Shown here: piece after piece, positions 37,691 to 47,101 of the stretch
Numbering within the stretch: position 1 is the first letter of the stretch
Layout of the letters: the number at the start of each line of letters is the position of its first letter
Source of the DNA: Pseudomonas gessardii
GTDB taxonomy: Bacteria > Pseudomonadota > Gammaproteobacteria > Pseudomonadales > Pseudomonadaceae
Direction: 5' to 3'
Length of the DNA stretch: 59,494 nt
Assembly: GCF_001983165.1 (NCBI RefSeq)
Contig: NZ_MNPU01000037.1
Location: 1-59,494, forward strand
The notes under the pieces: model-generated
Told to the model about the DNA's origin: nothing
Databases searched by the model: none
Seen by the model: the letters and a program-made list of their open reading frames with translations, nothing else
Translations under genes and position numbers: made by a program

Positions 37691-37785
37691 CCCCCTGTGT
37701 CCATATCGCACTGGACAGTTCGCCCAAGTACGTTCACCTTAGGGGCTGCTAGCGTCTGACAATTCCTAGAACGTCTGGAGTCCTT

Positions 37786-38040
37786 ATGTCGTATACCCCT
37801 GAGTTGGTTGCCGAACTGGAAATCCTTGCACTTTTCAACCTGGGCAGCTCCCAGGAAGGCCTGAAAGTCCATCAGACCGCCGCTCCCACTGCCATTGCTG
37901 CTGCCAAGCGCCTGTTCGAGAAAAAACTGATCGACCAGCCAGATGGCGGCTACCTGACCAGCCTGGGCCGCGACGCAGCAGAACAAGCGCAAACATTGCT
38001 GACTATCCTGACCACCGCCACCACCAAAGAAGCCGCCTGA
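37786..38040 (+). CDS. TIGR02647 family protein
   Basis: 84-aa protein (ELVAELEILALFNLGSSQEG, AAKRLFEKKLIDQPDGGYLT) with a winged-helix-like pattern, matching the TIGR02647 family of small putative DNA-binding proteins found in gamma-proteobacteria. CTGGAG precedes the ATG by 7 nt. Single gene upstream of cyaA; no experimental function known to me. Confidence 0.82.
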   Translation: MSYTPELVAELEILALFNLGSSQEGLKVHQTAAPTAIAAAKRLFEKKLIDQPDGGYLTSLGRDAAEQAQTLLTILTTATTKEAA

Positions 38041-38207
38041 CACTCTGTATCGCCCACGGGATCCTCGGTTCACGGATTCCGCGGGCACGCCTGCGCACGC
38101 GATAGAATTCTGGCGCCAAAAACAAATTCCCCTTAAGCCTCCTACGATTCTGTCTGTAAACTCCTACACGGCGGCCCACGCCGGGCCTGTGAGCCGTTGA
38201 GTTCGAC

Positions 38208-41048
38208 ATGACCAGTACCCATGAAATCCGCCCTGACTTGGATGAAGGCATTGACCGCAAGGTACTGGCCCAACTGCGCTCGCGTTTCCTGACCCTCAAT
38301 GCCGGCCGCATGGCCCGGGCTGTCGAAGGCCTGACACCGCGCCAGCAAAGCGTGCTGGCGCTGCTGCCGCTGTTTTTCCACGTCAATCACCCGCTGCTGC
38401 CGGGCTATGTCTCGGGCAGTACCCCGGCCGGGTTGTCGAATTTTGAACCGGACGCCCAGGTCCTGGCCGAAGCCCAGCGCCTGACCCGCTCGTTCTCCTA
38501 CAAGCCACGCCATGGCAACCCGCCCACCCCGATCCACGGCCTGTTCCTGATGGGCAGCCTCGGCACGCTGGCCCAGGCCGACCAGAGCGATATGGACGTG
38601 TGGGTGTGCCACGCCGACAACCTGAGCGAGGCCGAGCTGGGCGAGTTGCGCAAAAAGTGCCAGTTGCTGGAGGCCTGGGCCCTGACCATGGGCGCCGAGG
38701 CGCACTTTTTCCTGGTCGAACCGAGCCGTTTTGCACTGGGTGATCGCGATACCCTGCTCAGTTCGGATGACTGCGGCACCAGCCAGCACTATCTGTTGCT
38801 CGACGAGTTCTACCGCACCGCTATCTGGCTGGCCGGGCGCACACCGATCTGGTGGCTGGTGCCGGTCTACGAAGAGGCGCGCTACGCCGAATTTACCCAC
38901 ACGCTGATCTCCAAACGCTTTATCCGCGCCGACGAAACCCTCGACCTCGGGCACCTGGCCCACATCCCACCGGGAGAATTTATCGGCGCCGGCCTGTGGC
39001 AGTTGTTCAAGGGCATCGAGTCACCCTATAAGTCGGTGCTCAAGCTGTTGCTCACCGAGGTGTATGCCAGCGAACACCCCAGGGTGCAGTGCCTGAGCCT
39101 GCGCTTCAAACGGGCGGTATTCGCCAACCAGCTGGATCTGGATGAGCTGGACCCGTACATCGTGGTCTACCGCCGCATCGAGGAATACCTGCGCGGGCGC
39201 AACGAGCCCGAACGCCTGGAACTGGTGCGGCGCAGCCTGTACCTGAAGGTCAACCGCAAGCTCACCACCGGCCAGCGCACCGCCGGTTGGCAACGCGCAC
39301 TGCTGGAGCGTCTGGCCAATGAATGGGGCTGGGACCCACGGCAACTGGCCCTGCTCGACAGCCGCAGCCAATGGAAAGTGCGCCAGGTTGCGTCCGAACG
39401 CCGGGCCCTGGTCAACGAGCTCAATTACAGCTATCGCTTCCTGACCCAGTTCGCCCGCACCGAACAGACCGTGAGCCTGATCAACAAGCGCGACCTCAAT
39501 GTGCTGGGCCGACGCCTGTATGCCGCCTTTGAACGCAAGGCCGGCAAGGTCGAGTTCATCAACCCCGGGATTGCCCCGGACCTGGCCGAAGACACCCTCA
39601 CCCTGGTCCACTCACCCAACCGCAAAGAGCCGGGCCAGTCCCATTGGGGCCTGTATAACGGCAGCCTGACCGCCCTGGAATGGGAGCACTTTGCACCGAT
39701 CAAACGCAGCCGCGACCTGCTGGAGATGCTCACCTGGTGCCATCGCAACGGCGTGATCGACAGCAGCACGCGCCTGGCCCTGCATCCGGGCACCAGCGAC
39801 TTGAGCGAGTTCGAGCTGTTCAACCTGCTGGGCAGCCTGCAACAGACCCTCGCCCTGCCCCTGGCCATGGTCGATGAGGAGTGCTTGCTGCGCACGGCGA
39901 TACCCGATGAAGTGCTGTTGCTGATCAACGTCGGGGTCGACCCGCTCAAGCATCACCGCGACTTGAATATCCTGATGACCACCGAGCGCACCGACTCCCT
40001 GAGTTACGCAGGCGTGCGGGAAAACCTGGTCCTGACCCTGGACCAGGTGACACTCAACAGCTGGAACGAGGTGATGGTCAGCCGCTACGACGGCCCCCAC
40101 GCCCTGCTCGACTGCCTGCGCGACTACCTGAACCAATTGCCGCGCAACCAACTGCCACGGCTGCGGGTGCGCTGCTTTTGTCATAACCGCGCACAGTTTA
40201 TCGCCCAGCGTGTGGAAGAGATTTTCGACACCGCGCAACACCTGATGCTCAGCCAGCTCAACCACCGCTACCTGATCCAGGTGCAGCAGCACTATCACGT
40301 CATGGAGCTGGCGCCAGGGCAAGCCAATCATGTGTCACTGGCCAGCCAGCAGGCGCTGGTGGACTACCTCAGTGAAGAACTGGCCAGCTACAGCCCGCTG
40401 CACCTGGACGCCATGGCCCTGGAAGACCACGACCTGGCGATCTTGCTGCCCATGGGCCAGGCGGACTGTGTGCAGGTGTTCTATCGCATCAACGACGGCT
40501 TCGCCGAGCTCTATGTGCTCGACGAGTTCAACGCCCTCTGGCAACAGCGCCTGCCGTTTCATGATGAGCAGAGCTTGCTCGCCCCGTTGCAGCGCTTCCT
40601 GCAATCGATCATCTATCGTCGGGACGCCCTGTCACCGCTGGACCCGCAGCAGCCACTAGGGGCCGTGCAGACGTTGTATTACCAACTGTTGCCATCGGCA
40701 GGCGGCCGCGCCCGTCGGGTCGAGCCACGACCTGCCCCCCAGGTCCCGGCCAACAAACCGTTCTACGATGTGCAGGCGATTATCGGCAAGGGCGCGCCAG
40801 GCCAGGTGGGGATTACCCTGTACTGCAATCAGCGGGAGTTTTGCGAACTGGAATTTGGCGACCAGCTGTTTGCGGTGGTCGCCCAGGAGATCGTCGGGCA
40901 GCGCCGGGAAACCGAACGCTATCGTTGCTACATCACCGATCTGGACCTATCCGGCCTGCTTGGCGATGTTCAAGGCCCGAGCAATCTGTACCTGCGCTAC
41001 AAAGCCGAATTGGAGCAGGCGCTCAACCAGGCCTTGAATCAGATTTAA
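38208..41048 (+). CDS. cyaA: Class I adenylate cyclase
   Basis: Cytosolic enzyme making cAMP from ATP, partner of the Vfr/CRP regulator. 946 aa, the class I length. The nucleotidyltransferase-type catalytic site is in LFLMGSLGTLAQADQSDMDV (Gly-Ser and the Asp pair), followed by FLVEPSRFALGDRD and the long regulatory C-terminal half. The ATG at 38208 has a weak GAG ribosome-binding site. Its last 4 bp overlap the convergent rnk gene. Confidence 0.95.
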   Translation: MTSTHEIRPDLDEGIDRKVLAQLRSRFLTLNAGRMARAVEGLTPRQQSVLALLPLFFHVNHPLLPGYVSGSTPAGLSNFEPDAQVLAEAQRLTRSFSYKPRHGNPPTPIHGLFLMGSLGTLAQADQSDMDVWVCHADNLSEAELGELRKKCQLLEAWALTMGAEAHFFLVEPSRFALGDRDTLLSSDDCGTSQHYLLLDEFYRTAIWLAGRTPIWWLVPVYEEARYAEFTHTLISKRFIRADETLDLGHLAHIPPGEFIGAGLWQLFKGIESPYKSVLKLLLTEVYASEHPRVQCLSLRFKRAVFANQLDLDELDPYIVVYRRIEEYLRGRNEPERLELVRRSLYLKVNRKLTTGQRTAGWQRALLERLANEWGWDPRQLALLDSRSQWKVRQVASERRALVNELNYSYRFLTQFARTEQTVSLINKRDLNVLGRRLYAAFERKAGKVEFINPGIAPDLAEDTLTLVHSPNRKEPGQSHWGLYNGSLTALEWEHFAPIKRSRDLLEMLTWCHRNGVIDSSTRLALHPGTSDLSEFELFNLLGSLQQTLALPLAMVDEECLLRTAIPDEVLLLINVGVDPLKHHRDLNILMTTERTDSLSYAGVRENLVLTLDQVTLNSWNEVMVSRYDGPHALLDCLRDYLNQLPRNQLPRLRVRCFCHNRAQFIAQRVEEIFDTAQHLMLSQLNHRYLIQVQQHYHVMELAPGQANHVSLASQQALVDYLSEELASYSPLHLDAMALEDHDLAILLPMGQADCVQVFYRINDGFAELYVLDEFNALWQQRLPFHDEQSLLAPLQRFLQSIIYRRDALSPLDPQQPLGAVQTLYYQLLPSAGGRARRVEPRPAPQVPANKPFYDVQAIIGKGAPGQVGITLYCNQREFCELEFGDQLFAVVAQEIVGQRRETERYRCYITDLDLSGLLGDVQGPSNLYLRYKAELEQALNQALNQI

Positions 41049-41455
41049 AGTGTAAACGCGCCGCCGTCCTTGGGCTGGCCTTCGACACTCAGCAGCTCAA
41101 GCTTGAGGGTCTTGCCGCCCGGAGCCGGCCAATCGATATGCTGGCCAACCTGCAGGCCCAGCAACGCACTGCCCACCGGGGCCAGGATCGAGATCTTGCC
41201 TTCGTCGGCATTCGCATCCTTGGGGTAGACCAGGGTCAGGTGATAGTCCTTGCCGCTGCTTTGCTCACGGCAATGCACGCTAGAGTTCATGGTCACGACG
41301 CCCGCAGGCACTTCATCGTGGCCAACCACGTCTTCGGCACGGTCAAGTTCGGCTTGCAGGGCGATGACGCCTGGCAATTTGTCGTCCATACGGTCGATCA
41401 GTTGCTCAAGACGTTGCACATCGAGACGGGTGAGGATGATGGAAGGTGCAGTCAT
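41045..41455 (-). CDS. rnk: Rnk, nucleoside diphosphate kinase regulator
   Basis: RNA-polymerase-binding protein of the GreA/Rnk family; in P. aeruginosa and E. coli it affects Ndk levels and alginate. 136 aa from the ATG at 41455 (TAPSIILTRLDVQRLEQLID), the known family length. N-terminal short coiled coil and C-terminal GreA-like domain (ISILAPVGSALLGLQVGQHI). It sits just beyond the terminator of the DUF1289-cyaY pair, so it needs its own promoter or read-through. Confidence 0.93.
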   Translation of the reverse strand: MTAPSIILTRLDVQRLEQLIDRMDDKLPGVIALQAELDRAEDVVGHDEVPAGVVTMNSSVHCREQSSGKDYHLTLVYPKDANADEGKISILAPVGSALLGLQVGQHIDWPAPGGKTLKLELLSVEGQPKDGGAFTL

Positions 41456-41489
41456 GATTGCGGCAGACTCCTTTTTTTTCTGCACAAAA

Positions 41490-41520
41490 AAGCAAAACCC
41501 CGCCAATAAACGGCGGGGTT
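41490..41520 (-). terminator. Terminator after DUF1289 gene
   Basis: Stem AACCCCGCC/GGCGGGGTT with a 7-nt loop followed on the minus strand by TTTGCTTTTTTG. It lies 80 bp past the DUF1289 stop and 35 bp before the rnk start. Confidence 0.85.
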
Positions 41521-41599
41521 CTCACGGACCTCGATGAGTTGAGGTATACCCGGACACTACCACAGCACAACAAATAAACAAGATGGACCGGTCTGAAGC

Positions 41600-41818
41600 T
41601 CAGGCGCCAGCCTTGCGTTGCTCGGCCTGGGCGACAATCACCCGGCGCCGTTGATCGTCGGCAGAGCGCCATTCCCGGATATCTTCCACGTGCCGGAAGC
41701 AGCCGAGGCAGACTTTTTGCTCATCCAGCCGACACAAACTGATACAAGGTGACGGCACCGCCGGGCTGACATTGCTGAACAGCGGCTTGGGCGCACGGGC
41801 GGGAGCGGGCTGGGTCAC
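41600..41818 (-). CDS. DUF1289 domain protein
   Basis: Small Cys-rich protein, 72 aa if it starts at the GTG at 41818; a TTG two codons upstream (41824) overlaps the cyaY stop and is an alternative. The four-Cys motif SPCISLCRLDEQKVCLGCFR matches DUF1289, a presumed metal- or Fe-S-binding domain; REWRSADDQRRRVIV follows. Translationally linked to cyaY, the frataxin gene, which supports an iron-sulfur connection (inference). Confidence 0.88.
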   Translation of the reverse strand: MTQPAPARAPKPLFSNVSPAVPSPCISLCRLDEQKVCLGCFRHVEDIREWRSADDQRRRVIVAQAEQRKAGA

Positions 41819-41820
41819 GA

Positions 41821-42153
41821 TCAAATCTCGTCGAAGTCCAGCTCGACGCCGGCCTGTTCCAGGGTGAGGCGTGCAAGCATTTCGCTCAACAGCTCGTCAC
41901 TGGTGTCATGCGACCAGCGTTTTTCTTCTTCGTCATAGTCAAAGTGAAAACCGCCAGAGCGCGCCGCCAGCCACAACTGACGCAGCGGCTCCTGGCGGCT
42001 GAAGATCAATTGGCTGCCGTTCTCGAACTTGACGGTCAACACGCCTGCAGAATTTTCCAGATCCACGTCCAGGCCACTCTCGTCGAAAATATCCTCCAGC
42101 GCTTGCTGGGTCGCATCGACCAGGTCGTGAAAGCGGGCTTCGGTCAAACTCAT
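41821..42153 (-). CDS. cyaY: CyaY, bacterial frataxin
   Basis: Iron-binding regulator of Fe-S cluster assembly at IscS. 110 aa with the acidic first helix (MSLTEARFHDLVDATQQALE DIFDES), beta-sheet with GVLTVKFENGSQLIFSRQEP, and WLAARSGGFHFDY. Divergent from lptM-lysA, as in enteric bacteria. The stop overlaps the start region of the DUF1289 gene. Confidence 0.95.
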   Translation of the reverse strand: MSLTEARFHDLVDATQQALEDIFDESGLDVDLENSAGVLTVKFENGSQLIFSRQEPLRQLWLAARSGGFHFDYDEEEKRWSHDTSDELLSEMLARLTLEQAGVELDFDEI

Positions 42154-42392
42154 GGTGGGAACCTCAAAAAGTGTCTACTCACGCTCAAGCGCCGCACGAT
42201 ACGGAGGCGCCATGATGATTGCAAAGGATACCGATTTCATTCCCACCAGCCGCGTGAAATATCCCAGAGTGATGTAGGCCACTTCACGACATACTCGGCA
42301 AAGCCCCGCCGGACGGGTGTCCCGGCGCATAGGCAAGCTGGCGGGTGGTCGGTATACTCGGGCGCAATTAATGCATATTCAAGGATTTAGCC

Positions 42393-42554
42393 ATGAAGCG
42401 CCTGATCTCTTCCCTTGCTGCGCTCGTCGCGGTCGCTTGCCTCGTCAGTGCCTGTGGTCAAAAAGGCCCGCTGTACCTGCCCGATGACAGCAAAGACCCG
42501 AATGAACAGGCAAAAACCTCGCAATCCAAAGCGCACAAGCACGACACCTACTAA
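42393..42554 (+). CDS. lptM: LptM/LppL small lipoprotein
   Basis: 53-aa lipoprotein missed by length filters. Signal and lipobox LVAVACLVSAC followed by the diagnostic GQKGPLYLP motif; a Lys/His-rich tail ends KAHKHDTY. In E. coli LptM (YifL) helps the LPS translocon LptD/E mature. It precedes lysA by 9 bp, as in other gamma-proteobacteria, and a TATACT box at 42353-42358 may be its -10 element. Confidence 0.92.
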   Translation: MKRLISSLAALVAVACLVSACGQKGPLYLPDDSKDPNEQAKTSQSKAHKHDTY

Positions 42555-42563
42555 GGGATCACC

Positions 42564-43811
42564 ATGGACGCTTTTAACTACCGGGACGGCGAGCTGTTCG
42601 CGGAAGGTGTCGCGCTGTCTGCCATTGCCGAGCGCTTTGGTACCCCGACCTACGTGTACTCCCGCGCCCATATCGAAGCGCAATACCGCACCTTCGCCGA
42701 TGCGCTGGAAGGCACGCCAAGCCTGGTGTGCTACGCCGTAAAAGCCAACTCCAACCTGGGTGTACTCAATGTCCTGGCGCGCCTGGGCGCTGGTTTTGAC
42801 ATTGTGTCCCGGGGCGAGCTGGAGCGTGTGCTGGCCGCTGGCGGCCAGGCCGACAAAATCGTGTTCTCCGGTGTCGGCAAGAGCCGCGAAGACATGCGCC
42901 GCGCCCTGGAAGTGGGCGTGCATTGCTTCAACGTCGAATCCACCGACGAGCTGGAGCGCCTGCAAGGGGTGGCCGCCGAGATGGGCGTGCGTGCGCCGAT
43001 CTCCCTGCGCGTCAACCCGGATGTGGATGCCGGTACCCACCCGTACATTTCCACCGGTCTCAAAGAGAACAAGTTCGGCATCGCCATTGCCGACGCCGAA
43101 GACGTGTACATCCGCGCCGCCCAACTGCCGAACCTGGAAGTGCTGGGCGTGGACTGCCATATCGGTTCGCAACTGACCAGCCTGCCACCGTTCCTCGATG
43201 CCCTCGACCGCCTGCTGGCGCTGATCGACCGCCTCGGCGAGTGCGGCATCTACCTGCACCACATCGACCTCGGTGGTGGCGTGGGCGTGCGTTATCGCGA
43301 CGAAGAGCCGCCACTGGTGGCCGACTACATCAAGGCCGTACGCCAGCGCACCGAAGGCCGCGACCTGACGCTGATGTTCGAGCCGGGCCGCTATATCGTC
43401 GCCAATGCCGGCGTACTGCTGACCCAGGTCGAGTACCTCAAGCACACCGAATACAAGGATTTCGCCATCGTCGATGCGGCGATGAACGATTTGATCCGCC
43501 CGGCGCTGTACCAGGCCTGGATGAACGTCACCGCCGTGACACCGCGTAACAGCGAAGCACGCGCCTACGACATCGTCGGCCCGATCTGCGAAACCGGCGA
43601 CTTCCTGGCCAAGGACCGTGAACTGGCCCTGGCAGAAGGCGACCTGCTGGCCGTGCATTCGGCCGGCGCCTATGGGTTTGTCATGAGTTCCAACTACAAC
43701 ACCCGCGGGCGTACCGCCGAAGTGTTGGTGGACGGTGATCAAGCGTTTGAAGTGCGTCGCCGCGAGACGGTAGCCGAGTTGTTTGCTGGCGAAAGCCTGC
43801 TGCCGGAGTAA
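42564..43811 (+). CDS. lysA: Diaminopimelate decarboxylase
   Basis: PLP enzyme converting meso-diaminopimelate to lysine. 415 aa, fold-type III: PLP-Lys in LVCYAVKANSNLGVL, the His segment DCHIGSQL, the glycine loop IDLGGGVGVRYRDEEP, and the dimer active-site Cys in VGPICETGDFLAKDR. Overlap-close to dapF (3 bp) in one transcript lptM-lysA-dapF-DUF484-xerC-HAD. Confidence 0.97.
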   Translation: MDAFNYRDGELFAEGVALSAIAERFGTPTYVYSRAHIEAQYRTFADALEGTPSLVCYAVKANSNLGVLNVLARLGAGFDIVSRGELERVLAAGGQADKIVFSGVGKSREDMRRALEVGVHCFNVESTDELERLQGVAAEMGVRAPISLRVNPDVDAGTHPYISTGLKENKFGIAIADAEDVYIRAAQLPNLEVLGVDCHIGSQLTSLPPFLDALDRLLALIDRLGECGIYLHHIDLGGGVGVRYRDEEPPLVADYIKAVRQRTEGRDLTLMFEPGRYIVANAGVLLTQVEYLKHTEYKDFAIVDAAMNDLIRPALYQAWMNVTAVTPRNSEARAYDIVGPICETGDFLAKDRELALAEGDLLAVHSAGAYGFVMSSNYNTRGRTAEVLVDGDQAFEVRRRETVAELFAGESLLPE

Positions 43812-43814
43812 GCC

Positions 43815-44645
43815 ATGCTGCTGCGTTTTACCAAGATGCACGGGCTGGGCAATGACTTCATGGTCCTTGACCTGGTCAGCCAGCATGCGCACATCCTGCC
43901 CAAGCACGCCAAGCTGTGGGGCGATCGCCATACCGGTATCGGCTTCGACCAGTTGCTGATCGTCGAGGCGCCGAGCAACCCGGAGGTGGACTTCCGCTAC
44001 CGGATCTTTAACTCCGACGGCTCCGAAGTGGAGCAATGCGGCAACGGCGCACGCTGCTTCGCCCGTTTTGTGCTGGACAAGCGCCTGACCGCCAAACGGC
44101 AGATTCGCGTCGAGACCAAAAGCGGCATTATCGAGCTGGATATCCGCAGCGACGGCCAGATCAGCGTCAACATGGGCGCCCCGCGCCTGGTGCCGGCCGA
44201 CATTCCGTTCCAGGCCGATGCCCAGGCCTTGAGCTATCCGCTGGATGTCGACGGCACCGTGGTCGAGGTGGCCGCCGTGTCCATGGGCAACCCCCATGCG
44301 GTGCTGCGGGTCAACGACATCAACAATGCGCCGGTGCATGAGCTGGGGCCGAAGATCGAACATCACCCGCGCTTTCCGGCACGGGTCAATGTCGGCTTCC
44401 TGCAGGTCATCGACCGCTCCCGTGCGCAATTGCGGGTGTGGGAGCGCGGCGCCGGGGAAACCCAGGCCTGTGGCACCGGTGCGTGCGCCGCCGCCGTGGC
44501 CGCGATCAGCCAGGGCTGGATGGACTCGCCCCTGTTGATCGACCTGCCCGGCGGACGCCTGTCCATCGAATGGGCAGGCCCCGGCCACCCGGTAAAAATG
44601 ACCGGCCCGGCATCCCGTGTATACGAAGGACAGGTCCGTCTATGA
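43815..44645 (+). CDS. dapF: Diaminopimelate epimerase
   Basis: PLP-independent racemase converting LL- to meso-diaminopimelate for lysine and peptidoglycan. 276 aa. The catalytic Cys pair is in QCGNGARCFARF and QACGTGACAAAVAA; N-terminal KMHGLGNDFMVLDLV is typical. Between lysA and the DUF484 gene. Confidence 0.97.
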   Translation: MLLRFTKMHGLGNDFMVLDLVSQHAHILPKHAKLWGDRHTGIGFDQLLIVEAPSNPEVDFRYRIFNSDGSEVEQCGNGARCFARFVLDKRLTAKRQIRVETKSGIIELDIRSDGQISVNMGAPRLVPADIPFQADAQALSYPLDVDGTVVEVAAVSMGNPHAVLRVNDINNAPVHELGPKIEHHPRFPARVNVGFLQVIDRSRAQLRVWERGAGETQACGTGACAAAVAAISQGWMDSPLLIDLPGGRLSIEWAGPGHPVKMTGPASRVYEGQVRL

Positions 44646-44658
44646 GAGCGACTCGCCA

Positions 44659-45384
44659 ATGACCGATAAGCCCCAGGCACCCGCCAAGCAGCCCGAAGCA
44701 TCCCCTTGCGCAAGCCTGGAGGCAGCGGCCGTCGCCGCTTACCTGGAGGCTAACCCGGACTTCTTCGTCGAACACGACGAGTTGCTGCCGGCCTTGCGCA
44801 TTCCCCATCAGCGTGGCGATACCGTGTCGCTGGTGGAACGGCAGATGAAAATCCTGCGCGAGCGCAATATTGAAATGCGCCATCGACTCTCGCAGTTGAT
44901 GGACGTGGCCCGCGACAACGACCGCCTGTTCGACAAGACCCGCCGCCTGATCCTCGCGCTGCTGGATGCTGGCAGCCTGGAAGACCTGACCATTGCCGTC
45001 GAAGACAGCCTGCGCCAGGACTTCCAGGTGCCGTTTGTCAGCCTGATCCTGTTCAGCGACAACCCGATGCCGGTCGGGCGCTGGGTCAAGGGCAGCGAGG
45101 CGCAGACCGCCATTGGCGGCCTGTTGTCGGAAGGCAAGACCATCAGCGGCACCCTGCGCGAGCATGAGCTGGACTTCCTGTTTGGCGAAGACCAGCGCGT
45201 GCAGATCGGCTCGACGGCCGTGGTCGCCCTCAGCCATCAAGGCTTGCACGGCGTGCTGGCCATCGCCAGCCGTGATCCGCAGCACTACAAGAGCACGGTC
45301 GGTACGCTGTTTTTGACCTACATTGCCGAAGTGCTGAGCCGCAGCCTGCCGCGCTTTACCAGCGCCCTGCGCGCGGTGCGCTAG
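44659..45384 (+). CDS. DUF484 (GAF-like) protein
   Basis: 241 aa from the ATG at 44659 (MTDKPQAPAKQPEASPCASL); the frame opens earlier inside dapF, but that start is not supported. Contains LEANPDFFVEHDELLPALRI, VSLVERQMKILRERN (coiled coil) and a GAF-like C-terminal half (VPFVSLILFSDNPMP, STAVVALSHQGLHGVLAIAS). The gene is conserved between dapF and xerC in gamma-proteobacteria; molecular role unknown. Confidence 0.92.
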   Translation: MTDKPQAPAKQPEASPCASLEAAAVAAYLEANPDFFVEHDELLPALRIPHQRGDTVSLVERQMKILRERNIEMRHRLSQLMDVARDNDRLFDKTRRLILALLDAGSLEDLTIAVEDSLRQDFQVPFVSLILFSDNPMPVGRWVKGSEAQTAIGGLLSEGKTISGTLREHELDFLFGEDQRVQIGSTAVVALSHQGLHGVLAIASRDPQHYKSTVGTLFLTYIAEVLSRSLPRFTSALRAVR

Positions 45385-45386
45385 CC

Positions 45387-46286
45387 ATGGAACGGCAACT
45401 GGACGCCTACTGCGCTCACCTGCGCAGCGAGCGCCAGGTGTCTGCCCATACGCTGGAAGCCTATCGACGGGACTTGAACAAGGTCCTGGCGTTCTGCCAG
45501 AAACAACAGATCGGCAGCTGGAAGGCCCTTGATATCCAGGGCCTGCGCAGCCTGATTGCACGCCTGCACCAGCAGGGCCAATCCTCCCGCAGCCTGGCGC
45601 GCCTGCTGTCGGCGGTGCGCGGCCTGTATCACTACCTCAACCGCGAAGGCCTGTGCGACCACGACCCGGCCAACGGCCTGGCGCCGCCCAAGGGTGAGCG
45701 CCGCCTGCCCAAGACCCTGGATGCCGACCGCACTCTGCAATTGCTCGACGGCGCGGTCGAGGATGATTTCCTGGCGCACCGCGACCAGGCGATCCTGGAG
45801 CTGTTCTACTCCTCGGGCCTGCGCCTGTCGGAGCTGACCAGCCTCAACCTCGAACAACTGGACCTGGCCGATGGCCTGGTGCAAGTGCACGGCAAAGGCA
45901 GCAAGACCCGCGTGCTGCCCATCGGTAAAAAGGCCCGGGACGCCCTGCTGGTATGGCTGCCCCTGCGAGCCCTGGCCAACCCACCGGACGATGCGGTGTT
46001 TGTCAGCCAGCAAGGCCGACGCCTCGGGCCACGGGCCATTCAGTTGCGGGTCAAGGCGGCGGGCGAGCGGGAGCTGGGGCAAAACCTGCATCCGCACATG
46101 CTGCGCCACTCCTTTGCCAGCCACCTGCTGGAATCGTCACAAGACTTGCGCGCCGTGCAGGAACTGCTCGGCCACTCGGATATCAAGACCACCCAGATCT
46201 ACACCCACCTGGACTTCCAGCACCTGGCGACGGTGTACGACAGCGCCCACCCTCGGGCCAAACGCGTTAAAGGCGGCGACTCATGA
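45387..46286 (+). CDS. xerC: XerC tyrosine recombinase
   Basis: Chromosome-dimer resolution recombinase acting with XerD at dif. 299 aa: SAM-like N-terminal domain (QLDAYCAHLRSERQVSAHTL) and catalytic domain with Arg in YSSGLRLSELTSLNLEQLD, Lys in VHGKGSKTRVLPIG, His-x-x-Arg in HPHMLRHSFASHLLE, and nucleophile Tyr in DIKTTQIYTHLDF. ATGA overlap with the next gene. Confidence 0.97.
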   Translation: MERQLDAYCAHLRSERQVSAHTLEAYRRDLNKVLAFCQKQQIGSWKALDIQGLRSLIARLHQQGQSSRSLARLLSAVRGLYHYLNREGLCDHDPANGLAPPKGERRLPKTLDADRTLQLLDGAVEDDFLAHRDQAILELFYSSGLRLSELTSLNLEQLDLADGLVQVHGKGSKTRVLPIGKKARDALLVWLPLRALANPPDDAVFVSQQGRRLGPRAIQLRVKAAGERELGQNLHPHMLRHSFASHLLESSQDLRAVQELLGHSDIKTTQIYTHLDFQHLATVYDSAHPRAKRVKGGDS

Positions 46287-46978
46287 GCATCAAACTAATC
46301 ACCTTCGACCTGGACGATACCCTGTGGGACAACGTCCCCGTCATCATCAGTGCCGAAGCATCGATGCGCCAATGGCTGGCGACCCATGCGTCCAAGGTCG
46401 GCGAGTTGCCCCTGGAGCATTTCGCCAGCTTGCGCCAGCAGGTGCTGCAACGTCATCCAGAGCTCAAGCACCGGATCAGCGTGCTGCGCCAACGGGTGCT
46501 GATGCACGCCTTTGAAGAGGCCGGCTACCCACAACCGCAGGCCACGGAAATGGCCGATGTATGCTTTGAAGCGTTCATTCATGCACGGCACCAGCTCACC
46601 GTCTTCCCGGAAGCCGAGCCGATGCTGCAAGCCCTGCGCCAGCACTTTTTGCTGGGGGTGATCACCAATGGCAATGCCGATGTGCAGCGCGTAGGCCTGG
46701 CGGATTACTTCCACTTCGCCCTGAGGGCCGAGGATATTGGCATCGCCAAGCCGGATGCACGCTTGTTCCAGGAGGCGCTGCAACGTGGCGGGGTGGATGC
46801 CGCTGCGGCGGTGCACATTGGCGACCATCCTGGCGATGACATCGCCGGGGCACAGCAGGCGGGGTTGCGAGCGGTGTGGTTCAACCCGACGGGCAAGGCT
46901 TGGGAAGGTGAAACGTTGCCGGATGCGCAGATTCGTAGCCTGGCCGAGTTGCCGGAGCTGCTGACCCGCTGGAAATGA
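46283..46978 (+). CDS. HAD-superfamily hydrolase, YigB type
   Basis: 231-aa phosphatase of the HAD family: motif I ITFDLDDTLWDN, motif II LGVITNGNADV, motif III Lys in DIGIAKPDARLFQ, motif IV VHIGDHPGDDIAGA. In E. coli the equivalent YigB (5-amino-6-(5-phosphoribitylamino)uracil phosphate / FMN phosphatase) also lies after xerC. Starts inside the xerC stop (ATGA). Confidence 0.93.
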   Translation: MSIKLITFDLDDTLWDNVPVIISAEASMRQWLATHASKVGELPLEHFASLRQQVLQRHPELKHRISVLRQRVLMHAFEEAGYPQPQATEMADVCFEAFIHARHQLTVFPEAEPMLQALRQHFLLGVITNGNADVQRVGLADYFHFALRAEDIGIAKPDARLFQEALQRGGVDAAAAVHIGDHPGDDIAGAQQAGLRAVWFNPTGKAWEGETLPDAQIRSLAELPELLTRWK

Positions 46979-46985
46979 CACAAAA

Positions 46986-47023
46986 CCCAATGTGGGAGCT
47001 GGCTTGCCTGCTCCCACATGGGT
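46986..47023. repeat. REP half-site after the HAD gene
   Basis: CCCAATGTGGGAG and CTCCCACATGGG flank GGCTTGCCTG; the same GTGGGAGCTGGCTTGCCTGC core occurs in the REP cluster after argH. Confidence 0.75.
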
Positions 47024-47052
47024 TTCGGCAGTGGCCATTTATTTCAGGCATG

Positions 47053-47081
47053 AAAAAACCCGCAGCGACGGCGGGCTTTTT
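47053..47081. terminator. Terminator between HAD gene and sutA
   Basis: Stem CCCGC/GCGGG with flanking A6 and T6 runs between convergent genes; 20 bp past the sutA stop. Confidence 0.85.
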
Positions 47082-47101
47082 CAGCAAGCAAGTAACCGGC
47101 C

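Noticed and set aside
37226..37711. N-terminal extension of the GST
   Set aside because: The open frame upstream of the ATG at 37225 is antisense to the small acidic protein gene and does not resemble any GST.
42387..44588. 733-codon minus-strand open frame across lysA and dapF
   Set aside because: Antisense shadow of two well-identified genes; stop-free only because of high GC third positions.
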